From Platycnemis pennipes (lineage: Eukaryota; Arthropoda; Insecta; Odonata; Platycnemididae), in assembly GCA_933228895.1 (NCBI GenBank), contig OW121848.1, positions 85,207,470 through 85,271,469 of the forward strand: a stretch of 64,000 bases of DNA, given 5' to 3'. Made by a program: the position numbers and the translations under genes. Shown in pieces: positions 47,416 through 61,300 of the stretch (position 1 is the first letter of the stretch; each line of letters opens with the position of its first letter). The notes beneath the pieces are model-generated. The model was not told the origin of the DNA and made no database searches. It worked only from the letters and a program-made list of their open reading frames with translations.

Positions 47416-47686
47416 CCTCTCAATTCAAGGGCTGATATATCGGCTTTAGCATTTCAGATGAAAAGTGCAGCGGTTTGATATACCAGCCCAATATATAAAT
47501 ATTGTTCAACTTTATGACAGTAAAATAATAACATTTATTTTTCAGTCAATGTAAAAAAAATGCATATTGATGTATAGAACAATAGCTTCATAATGTTTTT
47601 TTTCCTAAGGTGCTACATTTTATTAAATTACCCTTTGTACTTCTTGCTAGTATCCCAGGGGAGGTTAGCACTAAGAGGGTTAATTA
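47416..47686 (+). mobile_element. Dispersed MITE, copy 3 (GCCGATATATCGGC family)
   Basis: It begins CCCTCTCAATTCAAGGGCTG then ATATATCGGC and ends GTTAGCACTAAGAGGGTTAA. The inverted right end, TTAACCCTCTTAGTGC, best preserves the family terminus, and TTAA borders it. The middle is more diverged than in copies 1 and 2. Confidence 0.65.
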
Positions 47687-50600
47687 ACATATTAAAATGC
47701 ATTTCCACCAAGTAACCGTTGAGACTATCAATTTTTTTATATGATCTGTGCTAATTTTCAGTATCACTCTTTGATATAATACAGAATAATCATTTTATTT
47801 GGAATTATAAATTCATGGAATAAAACAAATGATCCATTATTCATAGAAAAGCTACAGAAAATGAGGTACAGGCCAAAATTATAAAGGGAAAAAACCAAAT
47901 GTTTAACAGCATAAAAAATTAATCAAATTGGAACATGCTAATATAGGACTACGAATATCAATATTTAACTGAACAGCATTGCTCAGTAGTTACGGTAGTC
48001 ACTCACTCAGAGACAACTATAAAATACCCAAGCAGTTAAAGATAACCTGAATTTTGATTGAGGAAGGGAGTTTTTAAACTTCATGATAGCTATACTGTAA
48101 TACAAAAAATATACACTAAAGAGTGTTCCATTACATTGTAAATAATTCAACATTTATCAATTTAACTCCAGATAAAGGCATTTTAATAATACATTAAAGA
48201 ATAATATCACATGACTGTTTACCTCATCAATATCTACAAATAGACGTTTGAAATTAAATGAGTAAATTAATGTCTTGTGTTATTTTGTGAAAACCAATGA
48301 AAAAGGCATTTTCTCTTCCATTACATACTATTTGCGCACTGCAAACAGTGAATTCAGTCATGGTGAATGAGCATAAAAAAACTGGTGTCACGCTTGCCCT
48401 ACCACACTTTTTTCCTGTTCCATTAGAAAATTTCCAGAGATTCATCCATCTACCATGAGAAAGAAATAGTGGTAAGAGGACTCTGATGACTGCATTCGAT
48501 TTCACATTCTAGCATCGCATGCACCAGCCTATCAATTCTAAATTTTTTCCTGGCTGTGAAATTTCCTTCCCAGAGGTACCTGCCACGAAAGCCCACGACC
48601 TTCATCATGGAGATTCAATGAGCACAGGCGTCCCCTTCCCAAACAGCAATCAACAGATCCTAAAAAAGTAGCACAATAGAAGACAGAACTGGTTGTATAA
48701 AATCCGGTGGGTAAGTAATTGACACCGCGAGAAATCACACCAACACAAAAACAGGTAACAGACAATTATTATTGGCGGTAGTTAATTTCAGCTTGCAGTA
48801 GAGATGATATGCATGTCACTGCCGATATACGGTGAAAAGAGAAAAAAAAATTGCGAGGAAAACGATGTTCAATAAGTGGTGGGATTCTTGACCGCCTTAA
48901 TGTAGGTACTGGTTTGCTAAGCATCATAGAAATTTAGTTAGCATTACGTCGGCTCAATAAGTAGAATAACATAAACCTACTCTCTCAATTCCTCCACTCT
49001 TCTCTATCCTCGATTTAATTTGAGTCGACCTCATTTAAATCACGAGCGCAACACCGACGTTAAGAGGGGGGAATTTACTTCTACTTTGCTACTGATAGAG
49101 ATCGATTACACAACCGCGATTTGCCGAACGTACTAATGCTTTCTCTTACCATGAATCATTAACATTCGACACCGTGATTTGACGCCGAAACTGTTTACTG
49201 GAAATCCTATTCCTGGGTTTCACATTTGACTGACTGCTATTAGCTTGTTAGTAGTGCCATCATTAAGAGAAAAGGCAGGTAGGAAATGGGACGTTAGATA
49301 GGAAAGGTCGGTAACCTTAACCGCCCGTAGCCTGTTCCGGCAATATATTCATTTTCCGTGATGTACGTACATTTTGATGGGTCAGCGACAGACGATAACG
49401 GTTATAGGCGAAATAATCAACCCAAGAATTCGTTTCGATAAGTGAGGAAAACTGACATCCAATCGGGTACCTGAGGGGTAAAATACTCACACTCAGTGCA
49501 GGCAGCAGGTTCCTTGCCTTGCATCAACCAACAGGACATTTCCGAAAAACCCAAGCAACGAAAAATTCGCGAGTTTTATTTAGGCTGGCATTCCATCAAA
49601 ATTAATAGTTCATTGTGGATTGTCTAAGTAAATCAGATACATACGTAAGCAGCCTATTATTTCGCAATCCACGTCGAAGAAGATTACTTGTTATTATAGC
49701 GTTTTAGCATTGGTGCATACCTACACCAAACACGCCCAATCATAGAATATAGGACATTATTGAAGTAGTTATAAAGGTTTTCCAACTGTCGAGATCATTT
49801 CCTATCACCTAAACAACGGTTAATTCAGAAACTAGCATAAGTCTGAAATTCCAACTAGCGACCTTTGAGTTGCCAGGCTGGTACATAACTGAGCTGGCTA
49901 CCGCGACCAGCACGATATTAGTTAGGTCATTCATGAACAACCTACAAGTTCAATGCACGAAGTTGCACGATCGTGCGAGAATAATTTACATTCCTTTAGC
50001 AAGCACAAAATGGACAAATCGAGATAATCCCGAAGCATCCACGGCATCACGTTTCAGCAATCCGCGGGAAAAAAATACCATGTACTCACACGCGCGTTTT
50101 GTTCCATGGGCGTGTGGTTGAGCACATGCATACAAATAAATAAGTGATAAACACTACCTCTCTTTTTAAATGAGTCAAGATCATTTAATTTTATCACAAG
50201 AAGTTTAATCATTAGATTTTTGCTGTTCTAACTCGAAGAGCAACTTTAAGGAAATTTACGCATGACGGTTAACTATAAGAGCCTACCAGCGTTAGTGACG
50301 TTTAACCGGTATGATTTCCACAGTAGAAATTAACTCTTCTGCAATTATACGCTGCTTTTCCCACCCAAAAAACCCCAATGCTTAACTTTCCGATCTGAAT
50401 CTCACACTACGGGCTGAGTCCGTATAGATGATTCTGAGTATTTTTAAAAAGGATTTTGTCCCAGGTTTTGATATTGATAATTATCCAAATCGATCTTAAA
50501 TCGATGCAATGAAGCGAACAATGCAGCAGTCCAGCGAGTAACGCCGTTGATATAACTGATTATATATTTTCTTCTGATTAGGTCGAAATTTAAACATATT

Positions 50601-53600
50601 TGTATCAACATATGCTCCAAACGGCTATGGTTGTATCGCACCGTCTAACCCGAGTCCGGGAAAATGAGGTTTCGATGCAAAATACCAGGTTATCGTAATT
50701 TAGCGGCGCTCCACCAAAACTGAGGAGGAGCTTGTGAAGGTTTCACTGTATTCCCTCGTTTGCGGTTTACTTTCGCTATTATTCCTTAAAATTTCATGAG
50801 TTTTGAAGTTCCCAGAAATTTCACGAGTCCGTCACCTACTTATGCTACATCAGTCCCATATCCATCCGCCTAAATTAATCGGTCCAAGAAACTTTAGAGG
50901 TCAGATAAACAGTTTGATTATCAACGACATTAAGAAATGAAATGTTCCACGCAATGACGACCTTGAACACATGATTAACTCTTCCTCCGTAACACTCGAT
51001 GTCCATGGCTTGCGATAGACTGCCTTATTGGTCGATTGGACGAGCGACCGCTAGCTGTTTGCCAGAAATATCTCATTATTATCATCAATTACCGATAATG
51101 TTACGTCTTGGAAATACCCTGGCTTCAATGCCTTCCATGGCTGGGTTAACCTCTACCCTCAGCCATCAATATTCGTTAGCCCGACGATAAGCTCCTCATA
51201 TGTTCTTTATGTTTACTACCGAAGGTTGCGTCGTCAAAAATCTAAATTAACATCCTTCCTCTTCTTCACTTGCCCAATATCCTCCTCTATAACAGCTCGT
51301 TCAACATCTCGTTTTCTCAATACGTTCTATTTCCATTTTTCGCACCACATTTGAATTTACGCACCTACTACCTACCCTTCTCAAACATATTCGTCATTCT
51401 TCGCTTGTCTTCCCTTCCAAAGAGCCGTCACTTCAAGAGAAGTCATTTCAATTCATCCTTCGTCATAAACACAGCTCCACATTGGACGTATGACATTCAC
51501 TGCAAAATTCTTCGCTCAGTCTCAGGGTCTCATTAAGACCCTTGGAGGCCTTAATGTATAATCACTACATACTTCAAAATATAAACAATATTAAACCATA
51601 AAATAAAATGTAATATTTCGAAATTAAAGAAAATGTACAAAACGATGGAAACAATGTTTATATTTGTATACATTCACTTCACTGATACTTGAAAATTTTC
51701 CGTGGTGCCCCTTTCTCTTGATTCCTCGGTACTTAAGATTATTATTTTGCCATTATGCACGGCAAGCAAGAGAGTTAAGAATGGCCAGAGAAAACAGGTT
51801 TCCTACGGCAATGTTTATAACCCTTAGCTCGTGCTCATTTCATTTTGGTTAATCCAGCCCTGCTCAGTCTTCTTGCCACCGGAGCGATTTTCATTCAAAT
51901 ACACTCCGAAAATACCTTGTAGTGGAGAGAGGGCAATGGAATTAATTCGAGACTCCAGTATATTAAAAAATAAATTCGTCATCCACCAAACATGAATGGC
52001 GGTAATGAAATGTATATGACAGAGTGCAACTATTTAGCTTGTTTTGATCAATAGATCCCTCACTGAAACAACCTTATGCGCATCATTCCATTGTCCATAC
52101 ATTTATGTTACGGGTGCATAAAAATAACTCAGAAACAACATTGTCTCCATGGGTGTTTTCAAGTCTGTTTCCGCACTAATAGGCGCTTCAGACCGGGAGG
52201 AAAGGTATAAGGATAGGGATGGAAGGAATTCAATATTGTCTGAAAATTGATCAGGGCCTACATGTGATCATAGCCTACTACCGGAGTCAATGAATTTCAC
52301 ATTCCAAGGTCAGTCTTCTTCCGATCCCGAGGATATTCAAATACGTTGCTCAGGTTTAGATTAATCCATACCAATAGACAGAAATATTACCAATTTTGAA
52401 TGACAAAATAAATCACTCACTCACTTATGCGGTCCTGAATGAAAGTTTTCCAGAAACTTTTTCGTCATCCAGCTCCACCTATTTCCGCACGCAACGAAGG
52501 GTCAAATGTTACTACAACTCAAGGAGGGATTTAACATTATCCAATCTCTACATTGAAGAATTTTTCACGGCTGTACTTGGATCAATTCGGTTTAGTGCAA
52601 AGAATGCTTTCTGGTTTCCTTGAGTCATTGACATCAAAACCTCGGTTCTGTCGGATACTTCCGATTGAAATCCAACCCGCAGAATATTTCCGCTCACTAA
52701 AAGTTTGCTATAAGCTACAGATGTTTGAGAGAAGGCCTCTTTCTCATAATGTGCAAAACTCTCATGCCGAGGGGGTCGGTGCGACACTGGCCTTATCTTC
52801 ACCAACCAATACACCTCTCAGCGTACAACTTCCATCACCGTCCCATCAACATCTAACAAATTTAAACGAATTAAAAGGCAGTAAAATGAGGCCCCGGAAG
52901 TGTTTCGAGGATAAATTCATAACTTTCTAAAAAAGCTTTCAGCCTAAGACTAATTTTTCACTGAGAGCAGGTACATAGCCTCCGAGCGATATACAATTGC
53001 ATAGTGCTTCGTGTTAGAGAATGGATTTCCCAAGGGTAACTTAGAATCGTAACCGAACATGGCATATTTCCCCGACATACAATATCAAATTTCCACCTCA
53101 AACTTAAGCATGTTTTCTCCCTCAAAAGCCCGCTGACACCTACAATAGTTATCTCCTGTCAATAAAGTTCAAAAACTTAAATTAAAAAATTATATTCAAC
53201 ACGCCAGCGCATAGTCGGCCATGATCGTAGTTCCGCCACAATTTATGCCTCGGTGATTGGTACTTAAACCACTCGCTACGTGCCGATAATAATCGGAAAT
53301 TTATTTGTATCCACAAGATTAAGGAAAACCTATCCAGAAAAATTTAGTAGCGGAGAACGGTTCCTTCGAAATTTAAACTATAAACAACATAACCAGCACA
53401 TTCCAAAGTAAATATTTGATAAAAGTTGAATAATTACTATTTTTCAAACACGCTACACAAAATATTGCCCATAATTGCCCACTAAATGAGCAGAAAGAAA
53501 CACAACGCACAACTAATAAATACATTCAAAAATTTCAATCTTGAACGATAAAATTCGTCTTCGAGGAAAGAAGGTAGCCCGGAGGTCTGTATCTGCTGCG

Positions 53601-55112
53601 ACGAGAAAGTAAGCAGGACCAAAGAAGGTAGTCACCTTCTGGGAAATTCTATCCGATTTAAAAAAGGTTTACACAAAAAATCTACGTTCGGACCATCGCT
53701 TTTGTTGTAAGCTAAAGTGCTCTCGCTTGTTGAAAAAAAACTATTAAATATTTTTTTCCGGTAGCTCCTGGATTACAGTGCCTACAACATCAATTGAAAG
53801 AACACAGGCAAATTACTACTATTTTATAAACAAGGTACTCCAATTTCATTAGTTTACCATATGAGAGCATCCACCGAGAATAATTAAAAACCGAGAAAAA
53901 GACACCATAAAACCTAAAATCTAGTGAAGGAACTAATTGTTTCATACAGGAACCGAGTTTAATGGAAAGTTAGATTTAATGGAAAGATATCGATGCTTTC
54001 ATTTCGTAAGGGCAAATTTCTTATGCATGGTTCTTTGACATCATGATAATTCGTCTATCCGTGTTCAATTCCTACAATCAAAGCTGCCCAAAAATGGAGT
54101 TTGTACGAATGAAACTCGCATTACGCCGACGGAAGCGGGCTTCTACAAAGTGAGGGAGCATAATTTGGCACCCTCTTGGTAGATTTTTACGTCCCTTGGG
54201 CAGGCGTTCCAAGACGGTCAGGAGGCCAAAGGACTACAAGGACTATAGGGGAGCCTCTAAATAGGGAAGTCCTGAGTTCACTTGGTGCCGACCATGCTAT
54301 TTTGAAAAAGGTCAGATAAAGGTGGGGACATTCGGCTGCATGCTGGGAGAGAGATTTTAAAGTGTTTGTCGCGCGGGGGCGTAATGCAGGGATTGAGTTA
54401 TGGCTCTGGGGCGCTGAGTCGCGAGCTACGCCCACGATGGGTGCCGGGTCTCTCGAAGGAAAGGCGCGAGTTATTTTGGAAAAGGAGAGACCAGTGGGGA
54501 GCGGTATGAAGCGAATGGGAAGAAGGTGAGACTTGGTCGAGCCGGAGTCCGCGACAAAGAGTTCGAATGAAGTTTACGTATACTGAAATCGTTCCGAAAA
54601 AGTAGCAGAAATCTACTAGTTAACATCCTGCCACTGATGTGACACCACTTTCTGCCGACAACAACTATGGTAGGATATTTAAAACATGAAAACAATACAC
54701 AGGTCAGATGCCACAGAATTCACAACGAGATTTTGGTACAGGTATGTGCAGGTTCGTGCGTCACTTCATTCTCAACCCAGGTTCACCGTCCAATTTTATT
54801 TTTCTCAGGTCCTGGCATCAGTGTTTTGTTTCTATTCAGGTATGATTGGGATATTTAAGAGGGAGAAATTTACTCAGCAAGATAACTGAATCAGCCCTAA
54901 ATATTAGCGCTTGGTCTTCCTGGTGAGACCACCCCTTTTATTACGCTCCGAGCAAATCCTTAGGAAAGAGTTAGATACATGAAGCTCATCATTTGAACAC
55001 ACAGTATAACTTTTGCTATTCTTCGGCAATATTCATTTTACCGATCTCTTTGATTTTAGGCATTTGTCTTCTACACGAGGTTCCGAAAGCTTCTGCTAGT
55101 TTCTATAGATAT

Positions 55113-55332
55113 CAGGTCCCTCCAGGAATCTTCTGAAGATACCAATTGCAATGCCGAAGAAACTGACACCAGCTGCGATCAACCGATGCGGGAGGAAATG
55201 ACAACTCTGGAGTCATTTTCGAATCACCACGAAAGCCTTCGTAGCAGCTTCTGCTCTTCATGGAAATATTTTTCCAACGGCTCGCATTACAGATGCACTA
55301 AGAGCCCACTTCGACGCGCTTTTTTCGCCTAC
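55113..55332 (+). other. Coding-like open frame, unrecognised
   Basis: After a possible acceptor (TATAGATATCAG) an open frame of 70 codons has a protein-like, Ser/Glu-rich composition: SLQESSEDTNCNAEETDTSC, then MREEMTTLESFSNHHESLRS, ending RRAFFAY and TGA. I recognise no family, there is no clear donor, and no partner exon was found. It could be an exon of an unseen gene, a transposon fragment or chance. Confidence 0.2.
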
Positions 55333-58300
55333 TGATGATTCCTCATGCAAAAATTCTTTGAATATAGTGTGTGCAATTCACTATGACCTCGGCAAGAGGT
55401 ACCTCCCGTTTGATTCACACAGTACTCTTTAGTTTTCTATTTACATTACTTCCGAATAAGGTGAGTTATTACAATTCCACATTCCTACTCTCCATCCAGC
55501 CCACACCTGACCTCAGTTTTTTTTACATCAAATCAATTAGTTTCCGACTTCATTATGTTTGGATGCTAGGTTTTCTCATAACTGATTATTATCTACATCC
55601 GTGCATTCTATCAGTCTTTCGGCTAAGACATCGACCATCAGACAGGACTTCCAGGTAAAATAGGGACGTCAATGAAACAGACCAGGCTAATTTCTCGCCA
55701 TTCTCTTCAATTCCTTGGAATCTATTTCCTTCCTTTTTTCCCACCTTTCCCAATGTTACGAATGCATCCTTTGATGGCTTGGTTTTATTTTTTTGTTTTG
55801 CCTTTTACATTTCTTTAGTCTCCCGGCGTAATGCTGGAATTACAGACCAACCTTTCACATTTCCCCAAGTTTTCCGTTAAACTTTCCGCTCGGTGCTACC
55901 CAGAGCCTTCTCCAAGTCCAAGAATTCCGCGTTGATGCGTTTATTTTATTGTACATTGTTTTCAGACTTGGGCCATTCATTTACAAAAAACAAAAATAAA
56001 CTACAGAAATAGCAGTACCTAACCTTAAACATTAACGTTAGCAAGAATTAAAGGTCATAAGGAAATTTAATACGTCGAGTTGAAATAGGTCAAAAACTAA
56101 CTTTTTACTTCAACTCACTCTCATGTTAATTTAATGTCTGACTTCTTCTAGCACTAGGATTGTAAAACAAGGCGATTCTCTTACGTTACGCCATTCTCCC
56201 CGAATGTAAACACGTCACAAGAATGAGCCATTAAATACCAAACATAGTTTTCTTTCATCCCGCGCTTATTCGTTCGCGTTGGTATTTCGGGCGCAATTTA
56301 TACCTATAAAGTTTTAAACGTCCGGGCAGTGTCAATCAATGCCCCTGAACACAAACAGCCAATTCGATCCAGGAACGCCTTTTGCAGCGGCAACACTGAT
56401 GTCGCTGGGGAAGTCGATATAATTCTGGTATTGCATTTGAGGCCTTTGGCATTCCAAGCGACTTTCACTGTCACCACGATTTTTTGCGGCACTAGCAAAA
56501 GCTGTGGATGAGTATCAGCTCGTGCGCGGCATCATCGAGAAGGAATTTAGAAATACTTTCGCCACAGCCGCCGTTGCTCTCTTAGGAATGCACATCTGAG
56601 GGATGTGCTGCCATTGTGAAGGAAAGTTTTCTATCAAAGTGACCGCACCGCTTACTCGCCCCCAAGAAAATGGGAACTATCGTTTTACTGCCAATAATTT
56701 TCACGGTCATAACTCTTCACGGGAAAAAAAATACTGTAAGACGGATGACACACCATTCTAAGAAGCTAAGTAGCAAGAAATTTCACTTGATTTTCATTCA
56801 ACCTCAACAGAAAACCAACAATTTGGCGCGGAGGATTTCGAAGACTCGTATGAAATAAGCATTGGATACTACTATTATATATGTACATCAGAGGTCCAAC
56901 CCGCGGTCCACCAGCCGCATGCGGCCCAGTGAAAAAAAAAACTTTATTGACATTTAATGTTAAATGTTTATACACGATTAATTAACGAAGCCCTTTCTTC
57001 ATTTATCGTGATTTATTTTGTCGCCATTTTTTTCACGAGAATAAATTTAATATCATTACTCATTAAAATTAGTGTTTATGTTAAACATCCGAATTTTGAA
57101 CTGGAGCCCAGGACTTCTTTTACTAATGAAGTGGCAATCTGCCTTTAAAACTTTGGACAGCCTTAATGTAAATCATCGTGACTATCTACAAATAGATACA
57201 GGGAAAAAAATACGCAGGGCGGGCGAATCTGATTAACCGTGAGTAATCCGTAAACCATCGACCTTTACAATGTGCAACCTATGTAATTTAACCAGTGTAC
57301 TTGTTGTAAACTCAAAATGGCTACCAAGTGTAGTACATCTGTCATTTATTAATTTCCAACTTAAGGCTGACTTTTTTCACCCATTTTATAAAACAAAACC
57401 TTCTCCTCGTTTCCATTCACCGTACTCCCTCGAAAATTGGCATCGCATATACCTATGTTTATATTATTCTCGCAGACTGTCAGAAATGCACGCCATCTTC
57501 CGGCCGATTACAGGCGACATGTGCGGGGCCCGCACTGCGGGCTGAAATTTCTCCAGTCGCAAGGCTTCGATAGAATGGGCATATTGCAAAAACAGTTCTC
57601 GCTTGCATGGGTCCTACTTTCAATCGTCGCAAGCACCACATTTCCGTTTACAAAAAGCGGGAGAAAATGGTTCAACGACTGAAATTACAAGAATTTTTCA
57701 TCACTTTTACCCAGGGTGATAGTAACCCGAAGTAGTCAGCGGAGTGCTCGAGCTGCGTATGACCCGGTCTAAATACACCAGAGAAATTCGTAAAATGTAA
57801 TGATTTCCACGTGGGCCTCGTAATATCTATTTTCTCGTAGTGCTACACCTTTTGTACAGCTTCCAAAAGGCTCAAGCCCATAGTCTGAACCTACTCTACG
57901 CCGCAACGTGGAATTGTCCCCTGCGGGTCAATTCTGTAAATGCCATAGGCGTCATAACCATTGTTCTTATGACGGGCCGTCATACTTATCTTTCTTTCGT
58001 GAAACTTCACGTCACGGGGTTATTTATACTTACACACTCATACCGTAACATACGAATTCACACAGAATGAGAAACGAATGGAATCATAACCGCTAATGTA
58101 TTCAGAAAGGCAAGAAAATTAGTCGCGCTATTCAAAAATCAAGAAGTAAAAACATACATATTCATCTACGGGATACTCTGCAAGGAACCTCGAGGTTGTA
58201 GCATTGGGGTGAGTGTTAACCGAAGACCGCCAACCGAAAAAGTAAGACTTGAAGATAACGTGTTGAAACCCGGGTCGTCTCAATTAAATCTTTGGAATTA

Positions 58301-61300
58301 ACCAGTGAATTTTTATTTTATCCATAATAGTTACATGCTGGACAGACACCAATACGTTCATATTTCAGGAAACACTCAAGGAGAAAATTAATTTTAAAAA
58401 AAATATATATAGTGTACATTTAGTGGTTAGTAATGATGTTAAAACATCAGAAGCACATTCATTGCCTACCGTAATATTCTCCCGGATAACTTCGGTTTAA
58501 TCTATTGTACGTGGAAAGTAGGAGATTATAACGTATCTGTCATCTTTATGACCTTCTTCATCTTTTTTTATGACCTAACCTACACTGGGATTTTTAAGAA
58601 GCATAACTTTAATACCTTTAGAAAAGGCATTCGTCTTCCCGCAGGAGATTTAGCCTCTACATCAGCCGACGATTTCATAGCGATTCTTAACCAAATTTTT
58701 CCAAAAATTTGGCCACACAACTAATCCAATCATTATATCAATTCACAAACCTAGTTCCTCTCTGCTGCACACCATTTCCGAAACCAAACGTCCTTCGTCT
58801 GGATCATATATACCGACTGAATATGCGGCCTATTCAATAACTTTCACCTCACTCCGTGACATAAACATCCAATCTTTCTTGGACCTCTTCTTTGCTTAGC
58901 ATTCATTTCATGTGCGAAAGAAATATTTTCTTGAAAGAGTACAAAAATGAAAATGTGTAATGAAATTCCTGCAAAACGAAACTCTCAGAGGGTAGTTAGA
59001 TAAAGCATGTATTTTTCAGCAGGTCATCTAAGGTGCTAGGTAATAAGGGCATTTTATTATAGGCTATTTATTAGGCTACGTAATAAGGCTTCAATGCATT
59101 ATCACATGCAATTCAAGATGAGGAGGAAAAATACAGCGGATGAATAAATTCCGCTCTTAAGCAACTAATGTGATGTTCCAATACTAAACAGGTTTCACAG
59201 GGGAGGACTGATACAAAATCACAAATTAACATTAAACATGCATGACCAGGGTTTCAATGCTCGAGTATCATCATTAGGTGAGTTTTAAATTGCAAATTCC
59301 CTTAATTTACATGCAGAATCAGTAAGAGAGCTGGAGAGGTGGAAGAGAGGGTTGGATTATGGTACTGAAGTGGAGGGGAAGGGAGGAATCAGCAAACGGA
59401 AGGCCGGTGCGAGGATGGGAACGACGTAGGGCACAAATAGTTGTGGATGGCAGTGACTTCAAATATGCCCATTCCCGTCAACATTTCGAGCCGTTCTTAA
59501 GAATCCTGTTCATGTTCACGGTTGGAAAAATATAAACTATTTTCATGAAAACCAACTGCTATGGTAAAGTTTAAAAGGAGTTTTGCAATGTTACCGATTA
59601 CTTCACAGCTACTTTAAAAACGTAAAAATGTTCTTCGGCTCTAATATTTGATGCTGGTTGCCCCACTGATGCACCTGAACATTGCCTACACTCCAATGAC
59701 TAATTGTAAGTACCACACCTTTTCTTACAGCCAATTGAGTCTTAGCGCTTCACAAATATTGTTTTTCAATTTAAAGGGGTCCAGAAAAAAAACATGCAAT
59801 TCTTTATACGGTGCTTCTCTTTCTCTTTATTCTAATGGAACACCATTGTTTGTTTGCCTTTGGCATACTGTCTAGAGAATATACTAAATTAAGGATCACT
59901 CAATAAGTCACGTGAAGGTGACCTACCATCAGCTGCCTACTAACCTCCCACCCCTAGCCACACTTCCTTGGGGTGCTTGGCAGTTTAAAATGTAGATGTG
60001 CGTGCCACAGATTTAAACCCAAATCAACAGGCATTAGAGTGTATGGCGATGAATCCACATACGCACGTGCTCTTATGAGGCGATAGTAAAAACAGTAGAT
60101 AAGCTCACGTCTAGAATTTCAGCAGTTAGTTATCTTTAAGGCTGTGGTGAACTGGAATGGTTTTTTTCAGCAGAGAAAATGCGCAGCTGAAGGCGATCAC
60201 CTAATGGTAAAATACTATCTCCGGCAGACAACACAACTGAGAACAAATTACCGTAATTAAATGGCAGTCTCCTTCCCCGAGAATTCGCTCCTTTCACTCC
60301 TCTTTTTAAATTCCCCAAAAATATGTTTCTCTATTTGTAGAGGGCAAATTTTGTCTAATGGAAGGCGAAGACAGGGGTTAGGTCCGATGGTTGACGTAGA
60401 AAAAAACGCAGACAACATGAATAAGTAGTTCCTTTCAGCGTGAGCTTTGAAACTTTTCACAGGGTTCTTCATTGACTGATGCATTTGGTTTCGAACTCTG
60501 TTTGCTCTAGTTCTCACACATTAACAATTTCCATGGTGTCGAATTTAATCGATTTTCTCAAATAAAACAGCCTCCTTCAATTTTACCTGAAAATCTACAA
60601 ATAAAGCGAATGCTGAACCTTTGGAGATAAGTAAATCTTTCGGATAAAAATTATAGCATAGTATAAAAGTTCTATACCTTTGACTGTGTGCATACTATAT
60701 TGAATATCAATGATAGATATTTTAATGATCAAACTCATACATATAATTATACAATGAATTAAAAAACTTGAGCTTTAGGTAGCTTACAAGGGAAAAACCT
60801 GAATAAAGCTACACTCAGAAACAATAGTGTTAGAATTGAAATACTGTACAATCAAAAGCAATGTGTAATAAAAATATGAAAATTAACAAAATGCAATCAA
60901 AAATATGCATAAATTAACATAAAGTATAGAGGGCAGACGTGCAAAGTGAAGTCGAGTAAGGTAATGGTTATAATACAAGAATACAGAATGATTCGAATCA
61001 TACATCGTAGTTCAGCAAAGCAAAGCAAGCTACATCAATAAGTGTTCCACATTTTCAAAACAAAAAAGCCAATGTTTTAAATTATTAAGGAAGGTAGGTA
61101 AGCTTGAATTGGTTTTTAAATGGACGCGGAAATTCACTGAATGATTTTGGGCCAATATATAGAAAACTTCTTTTGAAAATCGAAATATTATGCTTGGGTA
61201 AAGGAACTAAAAGCCTCCTATTACCTCCTCCAATATGTGGTTTAAAAGTAAGTCAAGACCAGCCCCCTGCAACTTCACAAAAAAAACTGGGCCCCTTAAC

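Noticed and set aside
52553..52930. 125-codon + strand open frame
   Set aside because: There are no recognisable motifs, no splice context and no partner exons. An overlapping frame exists on the other strand. Chance is the simplest explanation.
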